Virus record (IMG/VR): IMGVR_UViG_3300046018_000060 | Span: 1 to 28,049 of that record | DNA length: 28,049 nt | Direction: 5' to 3' (one strand) | Origin: a virus | Shown here: positions 21,338 to 28,049 of the stretch, one piece after another | Layout: each line of letters starts with the position of its first letter | Position numbering within the stretch: the first letter of the stretch is position 1 | Notes under the pieces: generated by a model | Databases searched by the model: none | Told to the model about the DNA's origin: nothing | What the model saw: only the letters and a program-made list of their open reading frames with translations | Made by a program: the position numbers and the translations under genes

Positions 21338-23415
21338 GTGACCCTCGGATCGACATTCCGCCGACGGGCTCTCCGAATTTTGACGAGAAGATTCGTGAGG
21401 CTCTAAGCACGTACCTCGGCAAGCGCGGAGACAAGCTCGACCGCGGGGTTACCGTTCGGGATTTGGTTGATGCAGGGATCGTCACCCTCTCGGACACGTA
21501 CCTGAAATACGGCGGTAGCCCGATCTCTGGCATCGGTGCGGGCATCGGTGCGGGCACTGGCACTACAGGACCGGCGGGCCCCGTAGGCCCACAAGGCCCC
21601 GCAGGCGGCACGTACACCCCAGACCTGACCCCACCCCCCACTCCGAGTGGCACGAGCGTCACAGCAGGGCTCGGGTACATCTTCCTGACCACGGACGACC
21701 CGACGTTCACGCAGGGCCACGGCTACGCGCGCACGCTCGTGTATGGGGTCAGGAACCCGGTCGGCCTGCCGATCTTCAGCGATGCGCAACTGGTGCACTC
21801 GTTCATCGGGCCGGTCGGCTCATTCCCCACCGATCTAGGCACCACGTGGCGCATCTGGATGAAATGGGAGTCGGTCGACGACGTGCTGTCGGTAAACCCC
21901 TCGGGCCTACCCAACGGCCAGGTCGCCACCACAGGGAAGATCGGAAACGCAGATCTGAACCCGCTCATCATCACGGCGAACAACATCGCCAACGGCGCAG
22001 TCACCCCAGCTGCATTTCAGTCGGGCACGAACCCGGTGTTCTTTTCGGCATCCTTGCCGGTGCTGCCGTCTGCGACGTACCCTGCGGGCACCTTGCTTAT
22101 CCGCACGGGCGACTCGAAGCTCTTCCGCTCGAACGGCACGGCATGGATCTCGACGGTCGACGGCAGCGATATCGCGGCCAACAGCATCGTGGCGGGTCAG
22201 GTAGCAGTGGGTGGCTTGGCTGCGGGTGCCATCACTGTGGGTACGGCCGCAATCGCCAACGGGGCCATCGTGAACGCCATGATCGGCGACGCCACGATCA
22301 GCAGCGCCAAGGTCAACGACCTGAGCGTCACGAAACTCACGGGCGCGGCCCTGCGCGTGGGCGCGTTCATCCAGAGCACGAACTTCACCAGCGGCCCCAC
22401 GGGCACAGGCTGGCGGATCAATGCCGACGGCACTGCGGAAATGCAGGCTGCTTTCATCCGTGGGCAGCTCGTGGCCAGCCAGATCGACTCCAAGGGCCTG
22501 ACGATCCGCGACACAGCGGGCAACGCCATCCTGACAGCCGGGGCCTCGGTTGGCGCCTCGACTTTTGGCGGGAACGTGACGGGCTCAGTTGCCGGGGTGG
22601 CAGCGTCTTCTGTCGTGGCCGACGTGAGTAGTGCGCTGTCCGCGCTGCCGGGAAAACTCAGTGCCACAGGCGCTGCCGTCCTCACGGGCCCGGTCACGCT
22701 CAACACCGCCGCAGCGATCCTCGTCGGGACCACGAACGATGGGCTGTACCTCGGGAACACGGGTCTGGTGGGTAGAAAAGCCAGCGCCACCACGTTCGCC
22801 ATCGACGCTGCGGGCAATGCGTTCTTTCAGGGCGCGATCGGCTCGGGCACGAGCATCACGGCACCGACTCTCACGGGCGGCACGATCAACGGCACCACGG
22901 TCACCGCTGCAACGATCAACGGCACGACCATCACTGGCGGCACGATCAATGGCACGACGGGTACGTTCGACGGAGTCCTGAACGCCGCCACGGTAAATGC
23001 GGTCAACACTGTCAACATTGCGGGCAATGCGGTTTCTGCAACCAACAGCGCATCGGGCACAGCAAACACCGTGTCCACCACCCTAGTTGTGCCTTCTGGG
23101 CAGACCATGCGAATCACGGCCATTGGTCTGTTCGACAGCAAAGGCGGCGGCGCTGCGGGGACAGTAGCAAGCCCCGTCGCTAACTACGCGCTCACCATCA
23201 ATGGAGTAACCGTTACGGCTTCGGCCTATGCGACTCAGTACTACGTTGGCACGGCCAGTAATGGCAACTACTTCACCGGGGTGGGGCCAGCTTCAGTAGG
23301 CAACATTGTCAACGTCGCGGGGCCAGCTACCGTGACCATCTCTATTACGGGCAGCGGATTATTGGCCACCAACGACGTGGACAAGACTGTTATCGCTTTT
23401 GGGTTCTTGCGATGA
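21334..23415 (+). CDS. Tail fibre / tip attachment protein with collagen-like and TINGTT repeats
   Basis: A 693-aa fibre starting by ATGA overlap with the previous gene. The N-terminal domain (1-60, GSPNFDEKIREALSTYLGKRGDKLDRGVTVRDLVDAGIV) probably attaches to the virion. A short collagen-like segment GPAGPVGPQGPAG spans 79-91. The middle (about 270-385) has AANSIVAGQVAVGGLAAGAITVGTAAIANGAIV and GWRINADGTAEMQAAFIRG, the pattern of the lambda J-like (DUF1983) tail tip region. Three 10-residue repeats beginning TINGTT lie at 517-546. The C-terminal 130 residues may bind the receptor. It is followed by a DUF4376 protein. Confidence 0.8.
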   Translation: MSDPRIDIPPTGSPNFDEKIREALSTYLGKRGDKLDRGVTVRDLVDAGIVTLSDTYLKYGGSPISGIGAGIGAGTGTTGPAGPVGPQGPAGGTYTPDLTPPPTPSGTSVTAGLGYIFLTTDDPTFTQGHGYARTLVYGVRNPVGLPIFSDAQLVHSFIGPVGSFPTDLGTTWRIWMKWESVDDVLSVNPSGLPNGQVATTGKIGNADLNPLIITANNIANGAVTPAAFQSGTNPVFFSASLPVLPSATYPAGTLLIRTGDSKLFRSNGTAWISTVDGSDIAANSIVAGQVAVGGLAAGAITVGTAAIANGAIVNAMIGDATISSAKVNDLSVTKLTGAALRVGAFIQSTNFTSGPTGTGWRINADGTAEMQAAFIRGQLVASQIDSKGLTIRDTAGNAILTAGASVGASTFGGNVTGSVAGVAASSVVADVSSALSALPGKLSATGAAVLTGPVTLNTAAAILVGTTNDGLYLGNTGLVGRKASATTFAIDAAGNAFFQGAIGSGTSITAPTLTGGTINGTTVTAATINGTTITGGTINGTTGTFDGVLNAATVNAVNTVNIAGNAVSATNSASGTANTVSTTLVVPSGQTMRITAIGLFDSKGGGAAGTVASPVANYALTINGVTVTASAYATQYYVGTASNGNYFTGVGPASVGNIVNVAGPATVTISITGSGLLATNDVDKTVIAFGFLR
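22882..22961 (+). repeat. Three 30-base tandem repeats in the tail fibre gene
   Basis: Units starting at 22882, 22912 and 22942 share ACGATCAA(C/T)GGCAC(C/G)AC and are exactly 30 bases apart, encoding three TINGTT decapeptides. Copy number may vary between related phages by slippage, changing fibre length. Confidence 0.75.
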
Positions 23416-23990
23416 AGTTCACAGCATACACAACAAGCACGGGGCAGGTGCTTTACAGCGGTACCGCGGATGACCCAAGTGCTTTGGTCTCGGATGGGGT
23501 ATCCATCTTTGAGGGTGACGCATTTCCAGCTGCGGGCTGGGTGGCGTCAAATCAATTTCACCCACTTCCTACCCAGCCAAGCTCTAACCATAGATTCGAC
23601 TGGACGGCCAAACAGTGGTCAGATCCCCGCACGCTGCAGGGGCACAAGGACGCGAAGTGGGAGGAAATCAAGCTAGCCCGCACTGCTGCCATCGATGCGC
23701 CCCTCGTGACCAGTTACGGCACGTTCGACTCGGGCCCGGCTGACCGGACCAATATCACCGATGCGGTTCTCATGGCGCAGACGCTCGCGGCTATGGGTCA
23801 GACGGTGTCCATCAGTTTTACCCGCGCGGACAACACGGTCGCCACGCTCAACGCGGCCCAGATGATCGAAGTCGGCCTGACGCTGGGTTCGAAAGTCCAG
23901 ACAGCCTACGCAACCGCGCGGACCCTGCGCACCACGATCGAATCCGCGACAACCATCGCACAGGTGCAGGACGTGACATGGCCTGCGTAG
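23412..23990 (+). CDS. DUF4376 tail fibre accessory protein
   Basis: A 192-aa protein directly coupled to the tail fibre by ATGA overlap. Its C-terminal 110 residues fit DUF4376: KWEEIKLARTAAIDAPLVTSYGTFDSGPADRTNITDA, then VSISFTRADNTVATLNAAQMIEVG, ending in IAQVQDVTWPA. DUF4376 proteins regularly follow phage fibre genes and are presumed fibre assembly or tail fibre accessory proteins. The N-terminal 70 residues (YTTSTGQVLYSGTADD) are the usual short strand-rich lead-in. Confidence 0.8.
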   Translation: MKFTAYTTSTGQVLYSGTADDPSALVSDGVSIFEGDAFPAAGWVASNQFHPLPTQPSSNHRFDWTAKQWSDPRTLQGHKDAKWEEIKLARTAAIDAPLVTSYGTFDSGPADRTNITDAVLMAQTLAAMGQTVSISFTRADNTVATLNAAQMIEVGLTLGSKVQTAYATARTLRTTIESATTIAQVQDVTWPA

Positions 23991-23999
23991 ACCCACGCA

Positions 24000-24021
24000 C
24001 TAACATGTTAGAGCATAATCT
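24000..24021 (+). promoter_or_regulatory. Palindromic promoter for the internal virion protein module
   Basis: The perfect palindrome CTAACATGTTAG (24000-24011) is followed by AGCATAATCT; the likely -10 is TAATCT (24016-24021), four bases downstream, or CATAAT. A small hairpin (23984-23999, TGCGT/ACGCA) abuts it upstream. The next gene starts at 24047 behind TGGAG. Function is inferred. Confidence 0.55.
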
Positions 24022-24046
24022 GAAGTACCCACAACTGGAGACCTGA

Positions 24047-24307
24047 ATGTCTGACAACGTGAACCTCTTCCTGGCCCGTGGCGCGGAATGCGTCGGCGGC
24101 GATCTGATCCTGAAGAACAAGACGCTCGGGCGTTTTCGCGACGGGGAGTTTCAGATCACGGACGAAGGCCGTGCCGAGCTGGATGTCGAGGAGGTCGAGT
24201 TCAAGGAAGTTGTTGAGCCCGCACCCAAGCCGAAGAGGCTCAAGAAGGCCGACGTGGAACCGCCTGTCGAGCAGACCCTCGATGAGCTGCTGGGCCCGAC
24301 CGAGTAA
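24047..24307 (+). CDS. Small acidic hypothetical protein
   Basis: An 86-aa protein starting MSDNVNLFLARGAECVGGDL with TGGAG upstream. The first half looks like a small β-domain (ILKNKTLGRFRDGEFQITDEGRAELD); the second half is a charged, Glu/Lys/Pro-rich tail ending DELLGPTE. No membrane or enzyme signature. It opens the module that carries the GNAT and the internal virion proteins. I do not recognise a family, although short acidic proteins in this position occur in related podoviruses. Confidence 0.6.
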   Translation: MSDNVNLFLARGAECVGGDLILKNKTLGRFRDGEFQITDEGRAELDVEEVEFKEVVEPAPKPKRLKKADVEPPVEQTLDELLGPTE

Positions 24308-24310
24308 CGC

Positions 24311-24715
24311 ATGCCGATCGTCTACGACGTTCCCGAAGTGCTGGCGTTCATTCGCGAGCATATGCCGTTCCATGCGGTCGAGGGGATGCAGGCGATCGGA
24401 TTGAAAAAAGATGGGCAGTTGATCGCTGGAGTCATCTACGAAGGTTTTACCAAGCACAACATCTGGATGCACGTGGCCGCGGTGCCCGGCAAACGCTGGC
24501 TGAACCGGGACTACCTGCGGGCCTGTTTCCGGTACCCGTTCGCGCAGCTGGGCGTGAAAAAAGTGCGTGGGTACGTGGCCGCGAGCAACGCGGCAGCCCG
24601 AAAGTTCGATGAGCACCTTGGCTTTCGCCAAGAGGCAGTCTTGCAGGACGCTGCCACCGACGGAGGTGATCTGATCCTGTACGTGATGGATCGCTCGGAG
24701 TGCAGGTATGTCTAG
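24311..24715 (+). CDS. GNAT family N-acetyltransferase-like protein
   Basis: A 134-aa protein with the GNAT fold pattern. An N-terminal strand-helix (VPEVLAFIREHMPF) is followed by central strands IGLKKDGQLIAGVIYEGF and IWMHVAAVPGKRWLNRDYLRACFRYPFAQLGVKKVRGYVAASNAAARKFDEHLGFRQEA (51-109). The N-x-x-A-x-x-x-x-x-x-x-L-G-F element is a hallmark of motif B. The classical Q/R-x-x-G-x-G/A loop is not evident, as in many phage GNATs. Its substrate is unknown; virion or host protein modification are both possible. It overlaps the next gene by eight bases. Confidence 0.8.
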   Translation: MPIVYDVPEVLAFIREHMPFHAVEGMQAIGLKKDGQLIAGVIYEGFTKHNIWMHVAAVPGKRWLNRDYLRACFRYPFAQLGVKKVRGYVAASNAAARKFDEHLGFRQEAVLQDAATDGGDLILYVMDRSECRYV

Positions 24716-25595
24716 GAGCCACTGGGAATTCGACACACTGCCCCTTGGCGCGTTCCAGCCGCGCCCGTTCGGGGGCATGACCCTCCACGGCGGCAAGGGC
24801 AGCAGCGCACCACCACCCGATCCCCGGCTCATCGAAGCCCAGATCAAGTCGATGGGGATTCAGGACAGCGCGATCCAGCAGATCCTCGCGAACAGCGCCG
24901 AACTTGCTCCCCTTCAGAAGCAGCAGCTCCAGCTCGGGCTCGACGCGACCAAGCGCGGCCAGGAAGAGTCTGCCGCCGATCGCCAGTACGGTCTTGAGCG
25001 CCGGGGACAGTTGAGCACTCAGCAGGACCGCATGATCTCGGACGCGAACAACTTCGACCTGCCGGGCCGCCAGGAACAAATGGCCGGTGAGGCCGTAGGC
25101 GACGTACGTCAGTCGTTCGATGCGGCCCGTGGGATCGCAAACCGGGGTCTGGAGCGCTACGGTGTGAACCCCGGCGACGCGCGCTTCGCTGGCTCGAGCA
25201 TGCAGATGGCCACGCAGGAAGCTCTGGCCGGTGCGAGTGCTGCGAACAAAGTCCGTCAGGCTGCACGTCTGGAGGGCTACTCGCTCACTGACCGGGCTGG
25301 TAACGCGCTGGCTGGATACCCCGCACAAAGCATGGGCGCCACGGCAGCAGGGGTCGGGTACGGCTCTTCCGGTCTGGGCTTGGCGAACGCAGGGCTCGCA
25401 GGGGTCAACAGCGGGTACGGGCAGGCGGGCGGTGCGGCTGGGGCTATGGGTGCAAACGCGACGGGCATGTTCAACGCGCAGGCGAACTACAAGAATACGC
25501 AGGATCAGATCGCTGCCAGCTCTGACCCGTTCAACACGATCCTCGGTGCAGCTACGGGTATCGGCTCCGCGTGGGCTCTCGGAAAGGTGGGCTAA
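24708..25595 (+). CDS. Internal virion (ejection) protein
   Basis: A 295-aa Ala/Gly/Gln-rich protein, largely helical in the first 190 residues (IQQILANSAELAPLQKQQLQLGLDATKRGQEE). The segment GDARFAGSSMQMATQEALAGASAANKVRQAARLEGYSLTDRAGNALAGYPAQS is typical of podoviral internal core proteins of the size of T7 gp14. A hydrophobic, Gly-rich C-terminus (FNTILGAATGIGSAWALGKVG) could insert in membranes. Such proteins are packed in the head and ejected to form a trans-envelope channel. Its start overlaps the GNAT gene's end. Role is inferred from composition and context. Confidence 0.7.
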   Translation: MSRSHWEFDTLPLGAFQPRPFGGMTLHGGKGSSAPPPDPRLIEAQIKSMGIQDSAIQQILANSAELAPLQKQQLQLGLDATKRGQEESAADRQYGLERRGQLSTQQDRMISDANNFDLPGRQEQMAGEAVGDVRQSFDAARGIANRGLERYGVNPGDARFAGSSMQMATQEALAGASAANKVRQAARLEGYSLTDRAGNALAGYPAQSMGATAAGVGYGSSGLGLANAGLAGVNSGYGQAGGAAGAMGANATGMFNAQANYKNTQDQIAASSDPFNTILGAATGIGSAWALGKVG

Positions 25596-25598
25596 CTC

Positions 25599-27023
25599 AT
25601 GGGTGCGTTTCAGTCCGGGTTCTCGCAAGGCGGCCAGATGTACCAGCAGGCGCTGGACAACAAGGACCGTCAGGCAATTCGAGAGCGCCAAGCCATCGAG
25701 GCCCAGCAGCGCGACACGTTGTTCGGTCAACAGCAAGCGGAGTACCAGCGTCAGGTCGGCCTGCAGACTCAGGGGGATGCCCTGCGCGATCAGCTCTTGA
25801 GCCCGAACAAGGGCAACTACGCACTGCCACCCGCCGCCGCACCACAGGGCCTGCGCATGCCCACGGACAGCATGCCAGCAGGGCAGGGCCTCGGCATCGA
25901 CATGAGCGCCCCCGGCGCGGACATCTCGGCACCCCAGAGTACGGGACTTCGCCGTACCACCGCTGCGGCAACACCGGCCACGTTCAACCAAGCGCCGACT
26001 GGCGCGGCCGCGCAGGACATCATTGGTCAGATTGAGGCGCTCAAGGGAAACTTCCAAGGGTACAACCAGGCGCAGGATCGCGGCCGCCAGTTCAAATTCG
26101 AGGACGCGTACAAGTCCGGCTACGAAGGCTTCAAGGCCTCAGACCCTGACGCGCGCAACAAGCTGCTCGACGAGTTCAGCGCCGCGGCGCACCTGCCCGG
26201 TAAGGCGGTCTACGTCCAAGGCACGGGCAAGTCCAAGGGGTACACCCAGATCCTCCTGCCCGACGGGAAGATGCCCAAGCTCAACGACGAGGAAGCCGCT
26301 CAGGTTGCGGGCATGCTGCAGGCCAGTGCGGTAGACCCTCTGCGCGCTCGGGAAATGATCAACAAACTGCAAGGCGATGCGCGCACCGTGGCTATGGCCA
26401 TCGAAGACCACCAGCTCAAGCAAGTGACGGCGAGCAACACGTCCACGTACCAGCAGCAGAACGCCGAGTCCCGACTTGACCGGGCACAGGCTGCAATTGA
26501 CCGAGCAGCCGCCGCGAGTTCTCGTGGGGATCAGTGGCACGCTGTGGGCGGACCCATCCAGACTATTGGCGCCGACGGCAAGCCCGCGCTTGAGATTCCG
26601 ATGATGGGGCCTAACGGCCAAGGCAAGTCGGTCACGATTCCGCTCAACGGCAGCAAGTTCATGAAGATGCCTCCCGAGCTGACCCCCGTGCAGCAGGACG
26701 GGCTCAAAGAAATCAACCGGATGCTGATCCAGAACCCGAACCTGCCACAGGCTCAGGTCGACGCGCTGTACGCGCGTATAGGCGTGCCCAACCCACGCGG
26801 TGGGGCTGGCGGCATCCAAGGATCTTGGGACGGAACTCCCGCGCCAGCGGCACCCGCAGCACCTGCGCAAGCCATCACGCCACCGCGCAAGATGTCTGCT
26901 AAAGAACAGGCGGCTGCCGCGCGAACCGAAGCCCTCAAACGCGCACTGCCGGGCATGCCGAACTTGCCGCAGTCGACGCCCATCGAGGAATACAACCCGT
27001 ACGAGCAGAACCGGGTTCGCTGA
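25599..27023 (+). CDS. Internal virion protein
   Basis: A 474-aa Gln/Ala-rich protein. The first 60 residues form a highly charged helix (YQQALDNKDRQAIRERQAIEAQQRDTLFGQQQAEYQRQVGLQ). A middle part contains GQIEALKGNFQGYNQAQDRGRQFKFEDAYKSGYEGFKASDPD, then a compact domain (KAVYVQGTGKSKGYTQILLPDGKMPKLNDEEAAQVAGML), and a Pro/Ala-rich C-terminal linker. Podoviral ejection proteins have similar composition and lie between the short internal protein and the very large one. The start at 25599 has AAAGGTGG upstream. No enzyme motif is visible. Confidence 0.7.
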   Translation: MGAFQSGFSQGGQMYQQALDNKDRQAIRERQAIEAQQRDTLFGQQQAEYQRQVGLQTQGDALRDQLLSPNKGNYALPPAAAPQGLRMPTDSMPAGQGLGIDMSAPGADISAPQSTGLRRTTAAATPATFNQAPTGAAAQDIIGQIEALKGNFQGYNQAQDRGRQFKFEDAYKSGYEGFKASDPDARNKLLDEFSAAAHLPGKAVYVQGTGKSKGYTQILLPDGKMPKLNDEEAAQVAGMLQASAVDPLRAREMINKLQGDARTVAMAIEDHQLKQVTASNTSTYQQQNAESRLDRAQAAIDRAAAASSRGDQWHAVGGPIQTIGADGKPALEIPMMGPNGQGKSVTIPLNGSKFMKMPPELTPVQQDGLKEINRMLIQNPNLPQAQVDALYARIGVPNPRGGAGGIQGSWDGTPAPAAPAAPAQAITPPRKMSAKEQAAAARTEALKRALPGMPNLPQSTPIEEYNPYEQNRVR

Positions 27024-27026
27024 CCC

Positions 27027-28049
27027 ATGCCCATCTACTCGATCGACGAACTGCGGAGCACAGCCCCCAAAGAATTTCAGGGGATGTCAGACCTCGGTCT
27101 GATCGGGGAGTTCGCGAAGCGGAACAACCAAGACCCGTACGCGCTCGCGGACTACTTCGGTCTCAAGACCGGCAAGGACTCCGGCCCCATCGCTGCGGGT
27201 CTGAAGGTCGGCGGGCGCAATCTGGCGGGTTCGTTCTTGAGCACGGGTGCGGCAGTCGCCGATACGTTCGGAGCCACGGACGCCAGAGACTCACTGAACC
27301 GCGCAGCAGGGCGGCAGCAGACCGAGGCGCAGATGGCCAGTCGGCCAGACCTAGACACGCTCGAACAGATCTCGTCAGACCCGAGCAAGTACCTGCCAGG
27401 TTTGGGATACCAGATCGCCCAGCAGGGCGCGAATCTTGTAGGCGCAGCTGCAGCTACTTTCCTAGCTCCAGAAGTTGCTCTACCCGCTGCCGCTACGCGC
27501 GGTATGGCTCTTCTTCCTCGGCTGGCGGGGGGTGGCGGTCTTCGTGTCGGTATGTCGGAAGCCGAGGCTCTGGCCGCGAACGCGGCGGGCAAGACAACTG
27601 CGCAGGCACTGGTCAAAGGCAGCGCGTTCAACTACGCGCAGGGCGCGGGTTCACTGTATCAAGAGTCGGTCGACGGCGGCGACCCCAACAGCGGGTTCAA
27701 GTCCCTGCTTGGCGGCATCCCGTACGCGCTCGCGGAAACTGCGCCAGAGGCCATGCTGTTTGGTCGTCTCGCTCACGGGTCCGGGTTCGCTGGCGGGATG
27801 CCCAGCCGCATCGCCAAGGCCGCAGGCACACAAGCTCTAGCCGGTGCCACCAGCGAGGGTCTCCAGAACGAAATGGAGATGGCCTACAACGGCACGGTCA
27901 CTCCCGACCAAGCAGCCTCACGACGCCTGAACTCGATCGGTATCGGTGGCCTGGTCGAAGGCGCGCTCGGCGGTCTGGGTGGCATCCGCGGTCGCAGGCA
28001 TGTGCAGCTCGGGAATCAGACGGATCTGCTGCAGACGGATCTGCTGCAG
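27027..28049 (+). CDS. Large internal virion protein (partial)
   Basis: The first 341 codons of an open frame that runs past the right edge without a stop. It begins MPIYSIDELRSTAPKEFQGMSDLGLIGEFAKRNNQDPYALADYFG, a domain commonly found at the N-terminus of large podoviral internal proteins. Ala/Gly-rich, mildly hydrophobic segments follow (LVGAAAATFLAPEVALPAAATRG, about 137-160; GIGGLVEGALGGLGGIRG near 310-327), suited to membrane insertion during DNA ejection. The last ten residues are a tandem TDLLQ repeat. Any lysozyme or transglycosylase domain would lie outside the window. Confidence 0.7.
   Translation, partial: MPIYSIDELRSTAPKEFQGMSDLGLIGEFAKRNNQDPYALADYFGLKTGKDSGPIAAGLKVGGRNLAGSFLSTGAAVADTFGATDARDSLNRAAGRQQTEAQMASRPDLDTLEQISSDPSKYLPGLGYQIAQQGANLVGAAAATFLAPEVALPAAATRGMALLPRLAGGGGLRVGMSEAEALAANAAGKTTAQALVKGSAFNYAQGAGSLYQESVDGGDPNSGFKSLLGGIPYALAETAPEAMLFGRLAHGSGFAGGMPSRIAKAAGTQALAGATSEGLQNEMEMAYNGTVTPDQAASRRLNSIGIGGLVEGALGGLGGIRGRRHVQLGNQTDLLQTDLLQ
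28020..28049 (+). repeat. 15-base tandem repeat at the window edge
   Basis: ACGGATCTGCTGCAG occurs twice in direct succession (28020-28034, 28035-28049), in frame, encoding TDLLQ twice within the large internal virion protein. More copies may lie beyond the edge. Confidence 0.8.

Noticed and set aside
24447-26057. 536-aa open frame on the minus strand
   Set aside because: It is antisense to the GNAT and two internal virion genes that have start signals and sensible composition; it is a GC-rich shadow frame.
1-28049. CRISPR arrays, insertion sequences, tRNA genes, integrase or attachment sites
   Set aside because: No regularly spaced repeats, transposase motifs, cloverleaf sequences or recombinase genes were seen in the window.

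Overview
The window is part of a GC-rich tailed-phage genome (or prophage), most likely a short-tailed podovirus. It shows in order a terminase pair, a 713-aa portal, scaffold, HK97-fold-type coat protein, two head-tail connector proteins, a fibre-rich tail module with an embedded lysis cassette, and large internal (ejection) virion proteins. No tape measure, tail tube or tail terminator gene is visible. High GC, GH108 endolysin, GTA-type holin and DUF4376 protein suggest a proteobacterial (perhaps betaproteobacterial) host; that is inference only.

Layout. (1) 1-1109, minus strand: four tightly packed small accessory genes. (2) 1110-1825: about 700 bases without a convincing gene, holding an 18-bp palindrome with a leftward promoter, iteron-like dyad repeats and an AT-rich stretch; a candidate origin or control region. 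(3) 1826-2296, minus strand: one unknown gene with its own terminator. (4) 2297-2975: a second non-coding block, G-rich, ending in a divergent promoter-palindrome. (5) 2976-28049, plus strand: all virion and lysis genes, head-to-tail, mostly with 1-10 base overlaps.

A palindrome of the form CTAAC-NN-GTTAG recurs at gene-module borders (about 1177, 2906, 7506, 9782, 16137, 24000, plus a degenerate copy at 4949), usually followed 4-6 bases later by a -10-like hexamer. It divides the late region into units: DNA packaging; portal and peptidase; scaffold and coat; connectors through DUF1800/DUF1501; fibres and lysis; internal virion proteins. At 9782-9837 this promoter-like site is nested with the coat gene's terminator so that a transcript started there would lack one arm of the terminator hairpin.

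The most unusual content is a translationally coupled DUF1800-DUF1501 gene pair (12471-15712) between virion structural genes. In bacteria these two families are typically neighbours encoding exported proteins of unknown function; DUF1501 belongs to the alkaline phosphatase/sulfatase-like superfamily. Here both lack signal peptides and sit among Ig/FN3, fibre-like and lectin-like proteins, which suggests a virion-borne enzyme pair acting on the host surface.
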